Origin: Chitinophaga pinensis
Lineage (GTDB): Bacteria; Bacteroidota; Bacteroidia; UBA4408
Reading direction: 5' to 3'
DNA: 64,000 nucleotides
Assembly: GCA_945861665.1 (NCBI GenBank)
Contig: CAMAVS010000008.1
Coordinates: forward strand, 62,001 to 126,000
Shown here: piece after piece, positions 35,491 to 44,759 of the stretch
Position numbering within the stretch: position 1 is the first letter of the stretch
How the letters are laid out: the number at the start of each line of letters is the position of its first letter
Notes under the pieces: model-generated
The model's database searches: none
Told to the model about the DNA's origin: nothing
The model's input: the letters and a program-made list of their open reading frames with translations, nothing else
Position numbers and translations under genes: made by a program

Positions 35491-38337
35491 ATGGACAACA
35501 ACATATATTCGGAATCAGAAGAAATTGAGGTTATTGGCGCTCGTGTGCATAACCTTAAAAATGTGAATGTTATTATTCCACGGAATAAACTAGTAGTAAT
35601 TACAGGTTTAAGTGGTAGCGGCAAATCATCGTTGGCATTTGACACCATTTTTGCGGAAGGGCAGCGCAGATATATTGAAAGTTTTTCGATATATGCTCGC
35701 CAATTTTTAGGAAACTTAGAAAGGCCTGATGTAGATAAAATATCGGGCTTAAGTCCTGTAATATCGATTGAACAAAAGACAACCAATAAAAACCCGCGCT
35801 CTACGGTGGGGACTATTACCGAGATATATGATTTTTTACGTTTGTTGTATGCACGAACAGGGGATGCCTTTTCGTATGTAACAGGTGAAAAAATGGTGCG
35901 TTATTCCGATGATAAAATTATTCAATTAATACTTGCAAAATTTGACAAACGAAAAGTGTTGATATTGGCACCGCTCGTTAAAGGCCGAAAAGGGCATTAT
36001 AGAGAACTTTTTGAAAACATTATAAAACAAGGGTTTATTAGGGTTCGTATTGATGGGAAAGTGGAAGAAATGAAAGCTCGTATGCAGGTAGATAGGTATA
36101 AAACACACAACATTGAAGCAGTGGTTGATAGAATAGAAGTAAAAGAAGAAGATGTTCAGCGTGTACGCGAATCACTCAAAACTGCTATGAAAATTGGCAA
36201 GGGTTCAATTATGATATTGGATCACGAATCGAACGAAACAGTACACTTCAGCCGATATTTAATGTGTGCAACATCCGGTATATCGTACGATGATCCTGCT
36301 CCAAATATATTTTCTTTTAACTCTCCATTTGGAGCTTGCCATACCTGTAATGGCTTAGGATATGTTTCGGAAATTGATTTAAAAAAAATAATCCCCGACC
36401 CCAAAAAAAGCATTAAAAAAGGCGGATTAGCACCTTTAGGTGAATACAAAAACAATTGGATATTCCGACAAATTGAAGCCATAGGAGAAAAATACAACTT
36501 CGACCTAAATACAGTATTGGAAGACCTTTCGGAAGATGCAATAAATACCATATTGTATGGTTCTGACGAAATGCTGAAAGTTAAATCAGATGGATTAAAC
36601 TCAGGCTCGAGTTATGCGATGGATTTTGAAGGAATTATTAGTTTTATTGTTCGCCAACAAGAAGAATTAGGAAGCAAATCCATTGACAGGTGGGTTGAAG
36701 GATTTATGAATAAAAATATATGCAAAAGCTGTGCAGGAAGTCGATTAAAAAAAGAATCGATGCATTTTAAAATTGATGGAAAAAATATTTATGAATTGTC
36801 GACAATGGGGATTGATGAATTGCGGAATTGGTTTATAAACATCGAAGAAAGATTAAGTGAGAGGCAAAATAAAATTGCCAAAGAAGTATTAAAAGAAATT
36901 CGCACCCGGATACAATTTTTGTTGGATGTTGGTTTGGACTATTTAATATTGAATCGTAGCTCACAATCGCTTTCAGGTGGAGAAGCACAACGTATTCGGC
37001 TGGCGACACAGATTGGTTCACAATTGGTGGGTGTACTTTATATTTTAGATGAACCAAGCATTGGATTGCATCAGCGCGACAATGGTCGCTTGATAAAATC
37101 ATTACAGCAATTGCGTGATATAGGGAATTCAGTTATTGTTGTAGAACACGATAAAGAAATGATTGAAAATGCCGACTATGTTATTGATGTTGGTCCTGGT
37201 GCCGGAGTACACGGAGGAAAAATAGTCGCAGCTGGCACTCCTGCAGAAATATTAAAGCAAAATACGACAACTGCCAATTACTTGAATGGCAAACAAAAAA
37301 TTGCAGTACCTAAAAAACGTAGAAAAGGAACAGGAGAAAAATTAATTCTTAAAGGCGCAACAGGAAATAATTTAAAGAATGTAGATTTGGAAATACCCTT
37401 AGGAAAAATGGTGTGTATTACCGGTGTTTCAGGAAGTGGTAAATCTACACTTGTAAACGGAACTTTGTATCCTATTCTTAATCACCACTTTTACCGATCA
37501 GTTAAAAAACCGTTAGCCTATAAATCAATCGAAGGTCTTAAATACATTGACAAAGTAATAGAGATTAATCAGTCACCTATAGGAAGAACACCGCGTTCTA
37601 ATCCCGCTACTTATACCAATGTATTTTCAGATATACGAAACTTGTTTGCCGAAATTCCGGAAGCAAAAATAAGGGGCTATAAACCAGGAAGGTTCTCATT
37701 CAATGTAAAAGGTGGCAGGTGTGAAACCTGTGGTGGAGCTGGAGTAAAAACGATTGAAATGAACTTTTTACCCGATGTTTATGTGGAGTGCGAAACTTGC
37801 AATGGTAAACGATACAACCGAGAAACATTGGAAGTTCGCTACCGAAGCAAATCCATTAGTGATGTATTAAATATGACAGTAGAAGATGCCGTTGTTTTTT
37901 TTGATAACATACCCTTTATTCTTCAAAAAATAAAAACGATACAGGAAGTTGGTCTTGGTTATATTACACTCGGACAGCAATCAACAACCTTATCGGGTGG
38001 TGAAGCGCAGCGTATAAAATTAGCAACCGAGCTTTCAAAAAAAGATACAGGAAATACTTTTTATATTTTAGATGAACCCTCCACAGGACTCCATTTTGAA
38101 GACATTCGTGTATTATTGCAAGTATTAGACAAGCTAGTTGATAGAGGGAATTCTGTTTTGATTATTGAACACAATATGGATATTATTAAAGTGGCTGACC
38201 ATATCATTGATATAGGACTTGAAGGCGGTGCTAAAGGAGGAAACATTATTTGTGAAGGGACACCAGAAGAGGTTGCAAAAAACAAAACGAGCTACACTTC
38301 ACACTATTTAAAAGCTGAGTTGGGAAATTCCATTTGA
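35491..38337 (+). CDS. uvrA: Excinuclease ABC subunit A
   Basis: From ATG 35491 the product has 948 residues, normal for UvrA, the damage-scanning ATPase of nucleotide excision repair. Two ABC modules are present: GLSGSGKSSLAF near 45-56 with SQSLSGGEAQRIRLA and LYILDEPSIGLHQRD, and GVSGSGKSTLVNG near 650 with STTLSGGEAQRIKLA and ILDEPSTGLH. Zinc-binding sites are CHTCNGLG with CKSCAGSRL in the first half, and CETCGGAG with CETCNGKRYN in the second. The start is chosen from the promoter and from the common N-terminus EIEVIGARVHNLKNV. Confidence 0.98.
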   Translation: MDNNIYSESEEIEVIGARVHNLKNVNVIIPRNKLVVITGLSGSGKSSLAFDTIFAEGQRRYIESFSIYARQFLGNLERPDVDKISGLSPVISIEQKTTNKNPRSTVGTITEIYDFLRLLYARTGDAFSYVTGEKMVRYSDDKIIQLILAKFDKRKVLILAPLVKGRKGHYRELFENIIKQGFIRVRIDGKVEEMKARMQVDRYKTHNIEAVVDRIEVKEEDVQRVRESLKTAMKIGKGSIMILDHESNETVHFSRYLMCATSGISYDDPAPNIFSFNSPFGACHTCNGLGYVSEIDLKKIIPDPKKSIKKGGLAPLGEYKNNWIFRQIEAIGEKYNFDLNTVLEDLSEDAINTILYGSDEMLKVKSDGLNSGSSYAMDFEGIISFIVRQQEELGSKSIDRWVEGFMNKNICKSCAGSRLKKESMHFKIDGKNIYELSTMGIDELRNWFINIEERLSERQNKIAKEVLKEIRTRIQFLLDVGLDYLILNRSSQSLSGGEAQRIRLATQIGSQLVGVLYILDEPSIGLHQRDNGRLIKSLQQLRDIGNSVIVVEHDKEMIENADYVIDVGPGAGVHGGKIVAAGTPAEILKQNTTTANYLNGKQKIAVPKKRRKGTGEKLILKGATGNNLKNVDLEIPLGKMVCITGVSGSGKSTLVNGTLYPILNHHFYRSVKKPLAYKSIEGLKYIDKVIEINQSPIGRTPRSNPATYTNVFSDIRNLFAEIPEAKIRGYKPGRFSFNVKGGRCETCGGAGVKTIEMNFLPDVYVECETCNGKRYNRETLEVRYRSKSISDVLNMTVEDAVVFFDNIPFILQKIKTIQEVGLGYITLGQQSTTLSGGEAQRIKLATELSKKDTGNTFYILDEPSTGLHFEDIRVLLQVLDKLVDRGNSVLIIEHNMDIIKVADHIIDIGLEGGAKGGNIICEGTPEEVAKNKTSYTSHYLKAELGNSI

Positions 38338-38406
38338 TGATTTGAAGATGAACTAATTTGAAAATGATTTGCTAACTTGTGTCGCCCAACAACTAATAAC
38401 GAACAA

Positions 38407-38700
38407 CTACCGAACCAAAGTTATATCCCCTTTCTGTTTAAACTCAACGCCATCGGTATACTTTCCTTTACAGTAATAAACAAATACATTATTACTTAAT
38501 TGGCAGCCTTTATAATTTCCATCCCATGCATTATTTTTATCAGTTGTTTCAAATACCTTTTCGACACATCTATGGTAAACAGCAAAATACAATTCCTAAA
38601 TATTATTGCCTCTCGCAAATAACTTATCATTGTTTCCGTCACGGTTAGGGATGAAAGCATCGGGGGTGAGAAAAATGTTTGAAAGAGTAATAGTATATTT
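38407..38700 (-). pseudogene. Relic of a T9SS type B (gliding motility-associated) C-terminal domain
   Basis: On the minus strand, one frame from about 38700 to the stop at 38407 reads as the conserved type B sorting domain: PDAFIPNRDGNNDKLFARG, then GNNI, an in-frame TAG (38596-38598), then ELYFAVYHRCVEKVFETT, DKNNAWDGNYKG, NNVFVYYCKGKYTDG and KQKGDITLVR. In intact domains the first part reads PNxFTPNGDGxND and the middle NRWGEKVFE; here G is R in PNRDG and RWG is RCV. Upstream of about 38700 the frame is closed and no parent protein remains. The domain directs proteins to the T9SS and ends large surface or gliding proteins. The stretch 38338-38406 also has AT-rich repeats of GATTTGAA type and no gene. 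Confidence 0.85.
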
Positions 38701-38846
38701 GCAAATATCACTTCGTCTATGTTATTCCTTATAGTTGAGTTAAGTGATGTAGTTATGGATTTAGAAATTAGACCCAAAAATTTGAATAGAAAATTAAAAT
38801 GACATTATCCCATTGTGTCAAAAAATAAAAATTGTTTATGCGATAA

Positions 38847-40598
38847 TCAAACCTTATCAAATTGTAATTCGTACAATTTTTTATAGGCTCCATTTTTTTC
38901 CAAGAGTTCGCTATGGTTCCCACTTTCAATTATTTTACCGTCATCTACCACCAAAATTGTATCTGCTTTTTGTATAGTGGTTAAACGATGTGCTACAACA
39001 ATAGAGGTGCATTGTTTGGTCAAAGTATCAGTTGCCTTTTGTATCAACAATTCCGATTCAGTATCTATAGATGATGTTGCCTCGTCCAACATAAATATTC
39101 TTGGCTTGTAAACAAAAGCGCGTATAAAAGATATAAGTTGTCTCTGACCAACCGACAACATTGCTCCGCGCTCCATCACATTGTAATTAAATCCATTGGG
39201 GAGTTTATCAATAAATGAATTTGCGCCAATATTTTTTGTTGCCTGCTTCACCTCTTCTTCACTTATATCTTTATTGTTCAAGGTAATGTTATTCATAATT
39301 GAATCCGAAAAAAGAAAAACGTCTTGCAATACCAATCCAATACTTCTTCTCAATGAGCCCAATTCATAGGCACGAATATTTACCCCATCAATGAGTATTT
39401 CTCCTTTATCATATTCATAAAAACGGTTTATAAGACTAATAATTGTAGACTTTCCAGAGCCTGTTGCACCGACCAATGCCAATGTTTTTGATTGATCAAT
39501 TTTGAATGAAATATCTTTCAACACCCACTCATCCTTTTTGTAGGCAAACCATACATTTTTAAATTCTATTTCTCCCTTTATTTTTTTGGCAGATAATGTT
39601 CCTTCGTTTACATTGCTATTGTCTGTATCAATTATTGTAAAGACCCTTTCAGAGCTTACCATACCCATTTGCAGGGTATTAAATCGGTCGGCAAGCTGCC
39701 TTATTGGACGAAATAAAAGGTTGATGTACATAATAAATGCAACAATTTTTCCCACTGTAAAGGTGTGATGTAATATTTCTTTTGAACCCCACCAAACCAA
39801 TAAACCAATAGATATAGCAGACAGAATTTCAACTACAGGAAAAAACACTGAATAATGCCAAATTGACCGAATGTTTGCTATTTTATGTTTTTCGTTTATT
39901 TGCTGAAATTGGCTGTACTCTTCCTTCTCCCTATTAAACAATTGTACAATACTCATTCCTGTAATATGCTCTTGCACGAAAGCATTTAAACGGGCTACTT
40001 GCGTTCTAACATCTTGGAAAGAATTTTTAATGGCATTTTTAAAAATATAAGTTGCTATCAACAAAACTGGTATAGTGCTTAAGCTTACTAAACTTAAGCG
40101 CCAATCGTTTGAGAACATCACAACTGTAATTACAAGTAACTTTAAAATATCGCCCAATATTTCTAAAAATCCTTGCGAAAAAACATCTGCAATAGTTTGA
40201 ATGTCAGATATAGTTCTTGTAATAAGTGTACCAATAGCATTGGTATCAAAATAGGTTAAACGAAAATTTACAATGTGTTTGTATAATTGCGTACGCATAT
40301 CCATAATTACATTTTGCCCCAGCCTGTTGGTTAACATAACATTCATATATTGTACAATCGATTCAACAAACAATAGGCCTGTCATTAATAATACCATTTT
40401 AAGTAAATTAATACTATTCGGAATTATCACAAAATTATCAATTGTATATTGCACCATCCAAGGCCGAAATGGAGATAAAAAAGCTAAAAAAAGAGTTAGA
40501 GAAAGTGTGGTAAAGAAAACTTTTCTGTATGGCTTTACGTATGAAAGTATACGTAACAAAACATTATAGTCAAATGATTTTCCGGCTACTTTGCTCAC
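38847..40598 (-). CDS. ABC exporter, fused membrane and ATPase domains (MsbA-like)
   Basis: The product has 583 residues: a six-helix type I exporter membrane domain (about 20-315) and an ATPase domain with Walker A LVGATGSGKST (about 371-381), Q-loop VLQDVFLFS, signature LSVGQRQLISFIRA (about 480) and Walker B IFMLDEATSSID, then the H-loop VVAHRLTTI. The signature reads LSVGQ rather than LSGGQ. Half-transporters of this type act as dimers and flip lipids, drugs or peptides. It overlaps truA by 4 bases and ends the four-gene operon starting with the subtilase. The substrate is unknown. Confidence 0.95.
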   Translation of the reverse strand: MSKVAGKSFDYNVLLRILSYVKPYRKVFFTTLSLTLFLAFLSPFRPWMVQYTIDNFVIIPNSINLLKMVLLMTGLLFVESIVQYMNVMLTNRLGQNVIMDMRTQLYKHIVNFRLTYFDTNAIGTLITRTISDIQTIADVFSQGFLEILGDILKLLVITVVMFSNDWRLSLVSLSTIPVLLIATYIFKNAIKNSFQDVRTQVARLNAFVQEHITGMSIVQLFNREKEEYSQFQQINEKHKIANIRSIWHYSVFFPVVEILSAISIGLLVWWGSKEILHHTFTVGKIVAFIMYINLLFRPIRQLADRFNTLQMGMVSSERVFTIIDTDNSNVNEGTLSAKKIKGEIEFKNVWFAYKKDEWVLKDISFKIDQSKTLALVGATGSGKSTIISLINRFYEYDKGEILIDGVNIRAYELGSLRRSIGLVLQDVFLFSDSIMNNITLNNKDISEEEVKQATKNIGANSFIDKLPNGFNYNVMERGAMLSVGQRQLISFIRAFVYKPRIFMLDEATSSIDTESELLIQKATDTLTKQCTSIVVAHRLTTIQKADTILVVDDGKIIESGNHSELLEKNGAYKKLYELQFDKV

Positions 40599-41347
40599 GT
40601 TAAAAACAAGTTTGTTGGGTATTCTACTTTTTCTAAAAACAAACCTTCTGCAGGCACTGATTGACCTGCCTTTGTGCGATCCTTGCCTTCAATTATTTGA
40701 CGAAATTCAGCTACACTAATTTTAGCAGTCCCCACCTCAATTAAAGTTCCAACAATTGCCCTAACCATATTACGCAAAAAACGGTCGGCACAAATAGTAA
40801 AAATTAATGTATCGTCAACTTGATTCCACTCGGCAATAAAAATTTTACAATTATTTGTTTTTGTTTGCGTATTGCTCTTACTAAATGCACTAAAGTCGGT
40901 ATACAAAAATAATTCTTGCGCAGCTGTATTCATCGCTTCCAAATTTAAATCCTGGGTATAATACCAAGCTGTCTCTTCTAAAAACGGGTTCTTTTTTTTA
41001 TTGATATAATATTTATAGGTGCGATTTGAAGCATCAAAACGTGCATGTGCATTTTCGGTAACCGAAATAATATCTAAAACAGCAATATCTTTCGGCACTA
41101 TTTTGTTCATTCTATATAAAAATTCTTCTTTGTCAGCAAAAGCAATCTCTGTATCAAAATGGGCATAAAAATCAGTTGCGTGAACACCTGTGTCTGTTCT
41201 GCCGCAACCCACTGTATCAATAGGTTTTTGAAGTAATACACTCAAGGCCTCGTTAACTTTCTGCTGAACAGTTACAGCATTCTCTTGCTCTTGCCAACCA
41301 CAATAATATGTTCCTTTATATGATAATTTTATAAAATAACGAGTCAC
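40595..41347 (-). CDS. truA: tRNA pseudouridine(38-40) synthase TruA
   Basis: The product has 250 residues and makes pseudouridine in the anticodon arm at positions 38-40. The catalytic aspartate lies in GCGRTDTGVHATDFYAHF (about 47-64), and RFLRNMVRAIVGTLIEVG (about 188-205) is the typical C-terminal motif. Beginning RYFIKLSYKGTYYCGWQEQ is normal. It follows the outer-membrane protein gene by 17 bases and overlaps the exporter gene, so a tRNA enzyme is embedded among envelope genes. Confidence 0.97.
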   Translation of the reverse strand: MTRYFIKLSYKGTYYCGWQEQENAVTVQQKVNEALSVLLQKPIDTVGCGRTDTGVHATDFYAHFDTEIAFADKEEFLYRMNKIVPKDIAVLDIISVTENAHARFDASNRTYKYYINKKKNPFLEETAWYYTQDLNLEAMNTAAQELFLYTDFSAFSKSNTQTKTNNCKIFIAEWNQVDDTLIFTICADRFLRNMVRAIVGTLIEVGTAKISVAEFRQIIEGKDRTKAGQSVPAEGLFLEKVEYPTNLFLT

Positions 41348-41364
41348 CTATTTTTACTATTCTT

Positions 41365-42084
41365 TTAATAAAACCCTACTTTTACACCCACAATTAAATT
41401 TGCTGTTTCTGGATATGAATAAGATGCTATAAACATTTCTGATAATCTATATGTAGCATAAAGAGCCACCCTATTATTCCCTATTCGAGCACTAATGCCA
41501 TAATTTAATTTATTAACGTAATTAGGATTCCTATTTACCATTTTCACTTTAGTGGATCCAAAAGCATTCGTTTCAGGTAGTTTGTTTTTAACGATTAATG
41601 CATTTGCAAAACCATATTCACCGAATGCGCCAATATCCATAAATTTACCAATCTTGTTTCCTCTTTTACCAAAATTTACTCGGTTATATAATTCCAATCG
41701 AAAATTACGAATCAACAATCTTTCCGATTTGTAATTTATTGATGTCGGAAATGATTTTGTTGGACTTTGTTTAATTAAATAACCGGCTGTATTATAGTTA
41801 ATATCATAACCAATTGCATAATGATTATTAATTTTTGTTTTATGCCGAAAGCCGAATACTAATTGAGTTGAACTTCCAATTACCGTTTCTAAGGCTCCAA
41901 AATGTTGGGTATCAAGAATAAAACCATAACCAATATAAAAGTGGTCAAAACTTCTCTGATTAGGTCCTTTTTTAGGTGGGACCGTATCAAATACAACATC
42001 TTGCTTAAAAAGAATATTTTGCGCTGAACTTATAGTATTCAAACACGCGAATATAATTATTAATAGTAAAATGAATTTTTTCAT
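41365..42084 (-). CDS. Putative outer-membrane beta-barrel protein
   Basis: The product has 239 residues with a signal peptide (about 1-20, FILLLIIIFACLNTISSAQ). The mature part alternates polar and hydrophobic residues with aromatic ends, and finishes with a strand ending in aromatic residues (NLIVGVKVGFY), the signature of an outer-membrane barrel. Probable barrel strands include HFYIGYGFIL, STQLVFGFRHKT, HYAIGYDINY and RVALYATYRLS, so about 8-10 strands. It lies 2 bases after the subtilase stop. No family is recognised beyond this fold. Confidence 0.83.
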   Translation of the reverse strand: MKKFILLLIIIFACLNTISSAQNILFKQDVVFDTVPPKKGPNQRSFDHFYIGYGFILDTQHFGALETVIGSSTQLVFGFRHKTKINNHYAIGYDINYNTAGYLIKQSPTKSFPTSINYKSERLLIRNFRLELYNRVNFGKRGNKIGKFMDIGAFGEYGFANALIVKNKLPETNAFGSTKVKMVNRNPNYVNKLNYGISARIGNNRVALYATYRLSEMFIASYSYPETANLIVGVKVGFY

Positions 42085-42086
42085 GG

Positions 42087-43691
42087 TTAAAAAGTAAATG
42101 AATTTGTGTAATTTTTATAATGTACCATTATTTTCTGCCCTTTTTTATAATCATAGTTGGAGAACTTAAGTACATCTTTATTTTCAACAGAAACTATATA
42201 ATAGCTAGTTATAACTCCGCTTTCGTTTTCAATATGATAATACAATCGTTTTGTAGCAAGGCCTATTGTATCCTTTGCAAAAAAAGCATCTTGTATTTTT
42301 ACTGTTACATAATTATTCTCATTAACAAAATCAAAAGTACTAAGCACTTGTGTTCTGTTTTTTTCTGTAAAACAACTTGCTTGAGGTACACCGTATCCGT
42401 GAGCATAATCAAAGTAGGGATGCAAATCTCCAGACTTCTCAATCTCAAAAAACAATTCCATGTTTTTTAAATTGCGATTACTTTGCAATACACACGCAGC
42501 AAAGCCAGCAACTAGTGGACTTGAAAAAGATGTTCCTTGTGTTTTTTCTAATCCCTTTGGCCCTGCAGCAATTACGTGACCAAAAGCACACACATTGGGT
42601 TTTAATCGTTTATCAGCTGTTGGTCCGTAGGAACTAAAATTTGTGTGAAAATCGCTTTTCAAATCAATACCACCAACGGTTAGCACACTGTCTGCATCTG
42701 CAGGAGTCCCAATAGTTCTCCAAGCACTCGCACCTTCATTCCCTGCTGCATTTACAACCAGTATGCCTTTTCGTGCAGCCAAGTTAGCAGCCTTTGCCAC
42801 CAAGCTTTTTTTGCCATTCATGTCAGCCGTAAAATATCTATCACCGGTATATCCCAATGAACTGTTTATTATTTGTGCCCCATTCTTATCAGCCCATTCT
42901 ACTGCCGCTAACCAGTTTTCTTCTTCCGAAAATGGTTCTCGTTTACCCATTTCTGTACGAGCTAACAAAAATTCCGCCCCTGTCGCAAGACCTATGTTTA
43001 TATCACCTGCTTTACCTGCAATACAGGAAAGCACTAAGCTTCCGTGGCTACTATAACCGTAAACAAAATCTTTATTACGCACAAAATCATAGGTCTTTAT
43101 AATTTTTCCGGCTTTTCGAATATGCTCAAAGGACGGATTAATATCTACATTCGGGAAACCGGCATCAAAAATAGCAATCCGAATTCCACTGCCGTCAATG
43201 TTCGCTTTCTTAAACTCGTCTGCCTGCATTCTTGAGGTTTGTGCCTCAAGTAACTCCTTTTGATCGTCACTTAATTTTTTATTGAATGCACCCTCTTCCA
43301 CTGATGCTAAATACATCGATTGAAACGGAAGTGCCTCAATACTTTTTACAAAATAAAATTGCTGAATATTTCGTATTTGATTTTCACTTGCGTAAACACA
43401 CATCCCGTTAAACCATCGAGTAATATTACTTACAGAATCCACATTAGAACGAACTGTATTATAATAAAATTCATTTATAGGAAAATCGGTACTGTCTGTC
43501 AAGGAAACATTATTTACAAGTCTCCTTTCAATGGCTTTTGCATCAAAATAAGTATGAGGATTAAAAAAAGTATGTGCCTTATTGGTAAAAAATATCCAAT
43601 ATTTCTGCTGAGCCTGTGCAGAGAAACATTGAATCATTACTAGAAACAAAAAAACTGTTCGCTTGAGTTGTTTGTTCGACAATAAGTTCAT
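42087..43691 (-). CDS. Secreted subtilisin-like serine protease (S8 family)
   Basis: The product has 534 residues with a signal peptide (about 1-28, VFLFLVMIQCFSAQA). A propeptide-like region (about 30-155) precedes the catalytic domain. The triad is visible: Asp176 in IAIFDAGFPN, His216 in YSSHGSLV, oxyanion Asn318 in NAAGNEG, and Ser388 in GTSFSSPLVAG. A short C-terminal beta domain (about 440-534) follows and ends YTNSFTF, which is not a recognisable T9SS tail, so it probably remains in the periplasm or uses another route. First gene of an operon with a barrel protein, truA and an ABC exporter. Confidence 0.95.
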   Translation of the reverse strand: MNLLSNKQLKRTVFLFLVMIQCFSAQAQQKYWIFFTNKAHTFFNPHTYFDAKAIERRLVNNVSLTDSTDFPINEFYYNTVRSNVDSVSNITRWFNGMCVYASENQIRNIQQFYFVKSIEALPFQSMYLASVEEGAFNKKLSDDQKELLEAQTSRMQADEFKKANIDGSGIRIAIFDAGFPNVDINPSFEHIRKAGKIIKTYDFVRNKDFVYGYSSHGSLVLSCIAGKAGDINIGLATGAEFLLARTEMGKREPFSEEENWLAAVEWADKNGAQIINSSLGYTGDRYFTADMNGKKSLVAKAANLAARKGILVVNAAGNEGASAWRTIGTPADADSVLTVGGIDLKSDFHTNFSSYGPTADKRLKPNVCAFGHVIAAGPKGLEKTQGTSFSSPLVAGFAACVLQSNRNLKNMELFFEIEKSGDLHPYFDYAHGYGVPQASCFTEKNRTQVLSTFDFVNENNYVTVKIQDAFFAKDTIGLATKRLYYHIENESGVITSYYIVSVENKDVLKFSNYDYKKGQKIMVHYKNYTNSFTF

Positions 43692-43734
43692 ATATTCGAA
43701 ATATGCATAAAGGTAAATATTAAATAATAGCCCA

Positions 43735-43742
43735 CAAAAATA
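43735..43742 (-). promoter_or_regulatory. Promoter -7 box TATTTTTG for the subtilase operon
   Basis: The minus strand reads TATTTTTG 43 bases before the ATG at 43691. It overlaps the ATG of the divergent threonine aldolase gene by one base. Confidence 0.5.
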
Positions 43743-44758
43743 TGATAGTCGATTTAAGAAGTGATACAGTTACACGCCCTACAAAAGAAATGCTAGAAGC
43801 AATGTTTTCTGCCAAAGTAGGCGATGATGTTTTTGGTGAAGACGAAACGGTTATTGCACTGGAACAAAAAGCTGCAGCACTTTTTGGCAAAGAAGCCGGA
43901 CTTTTTTGCCCATCAGGCACAATGACCAATCAAATTGCCGTAAAAGCGCACACGCAAGCAGGAGATGAAGTTATTTGCGACAAACTATCACACATTTACA
44001 TTTATGAAGGTGGTGGAATTGCATCCAACGCCTTGGCTTCTGTAGCACTAATTGAAGGTGACAGAGGGCGATTCACTCCAGAACAGGTACTTGAAAATAT
44101 ACGAAAAGAGGATATCCATTTTCCACGAACATCCTTAGTGTCTATTGAAAATACAGTAAATCGAGGAGGAGGAGCTTATTGGAACATAAATGAAATAAAA
44201 AAAATAGCATTCGTTTGCACTGAAAATAAATTACAATTTCATTTGGATGGTGCACGCATATTTAATGCTCTTATTGCAAGCAACGAAACAGCCAAAAATA
44301 TGGGCGAGCAATTTGACAGTATTTCTGTTTGTTTATCAAAAGGACTAGGCGCTCCCGTAGGTTCCGTATTATTAGGAACAACAGATTTTATTCAAAAAGC
44401 AAGAAGAACGCGGAAAGTTTTTGGTGGCGGAATGCGGCAAGCAGGTTACCTTGCTGCTGCTGGCATTTATGCATTGGATAATAATATTAATAGATTAAAG
44501 GATGACCACCTAAAAGCAAAACAATTGGAAGAAACATTAAATAAATTACCGTTCATTGAAAAAATATATCCTGTTGAAACCAATATTGTTTTGTTTACGA
44601 TGCCTACTGCCAATGATGCTCAACAATTCATCGGAAAACTGGCGGCGAACAATATAAAAGCCATTACTGTTGGCAAGAGTGATGTGCGTTTTGTAACGCA
44701 CCTTGATTTTACAGATGAGATGTTGGAAAAAGTGTTAAATACTATCAAGAAAATATAA
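43742..44758 (+). CDS. ltaE: Low-specificity L-threonine aldolase
   Basis: The product has 338 residues of the PLP fold-type I class and cleaves threonine or allo-threonine to glycine and acetaldehyde. The beginning VDLRSDTVTRPTKEM is diagnostic; GDDVFGEDET, CPSGTMTNQIA (about 60-70), HLDGARIFNA (about 160-169) and the PLP-lysine motif CLSKGLGAPVGS (about 198-209) follow. Its stop and the stop of the convergent aroA are one base apart, with no terminator between. I see no clear promoter box upstream. Confidence 0.96.
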   Translation: MIVDLRSDTVTRPTKEMLEAMFSAKVGDDVFGEDETVIALEQKAAALFGKEAGLFCPSGTMTNQIAVKAHTQAGDEVICDKLSHIYIYEGGGIASNALASVALIEGDRGRFTPEQVLENIRKEDIHFPRTSLVSIENTVNRGGGAYWNINEIKKIAFVCTENKLQFHLDGARIFNALIASNETAKNMGEQFDSISVCLSKGLGAPVGSVLLGTTDFIQKARRTRKVFGGGMRQAGYLAAAGIYALDNNINRLKDDHLKAKQLEETLNKLPFIEKIYPVETNIVLFTMPTANDAQQFIGKLAANNIKAITVGKSDVRFVTHLDFTDEMLEKVLNTIKKI

Positions 44759-44759
44759 A

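Noticed and set aside
38496-38777. 93-residue minus-strand ORF upstream of the T9SS relic
   Set aside because: It reads the relic in the wrong frame; the conserved sorting-domain sequence is in the neighbouring frame.
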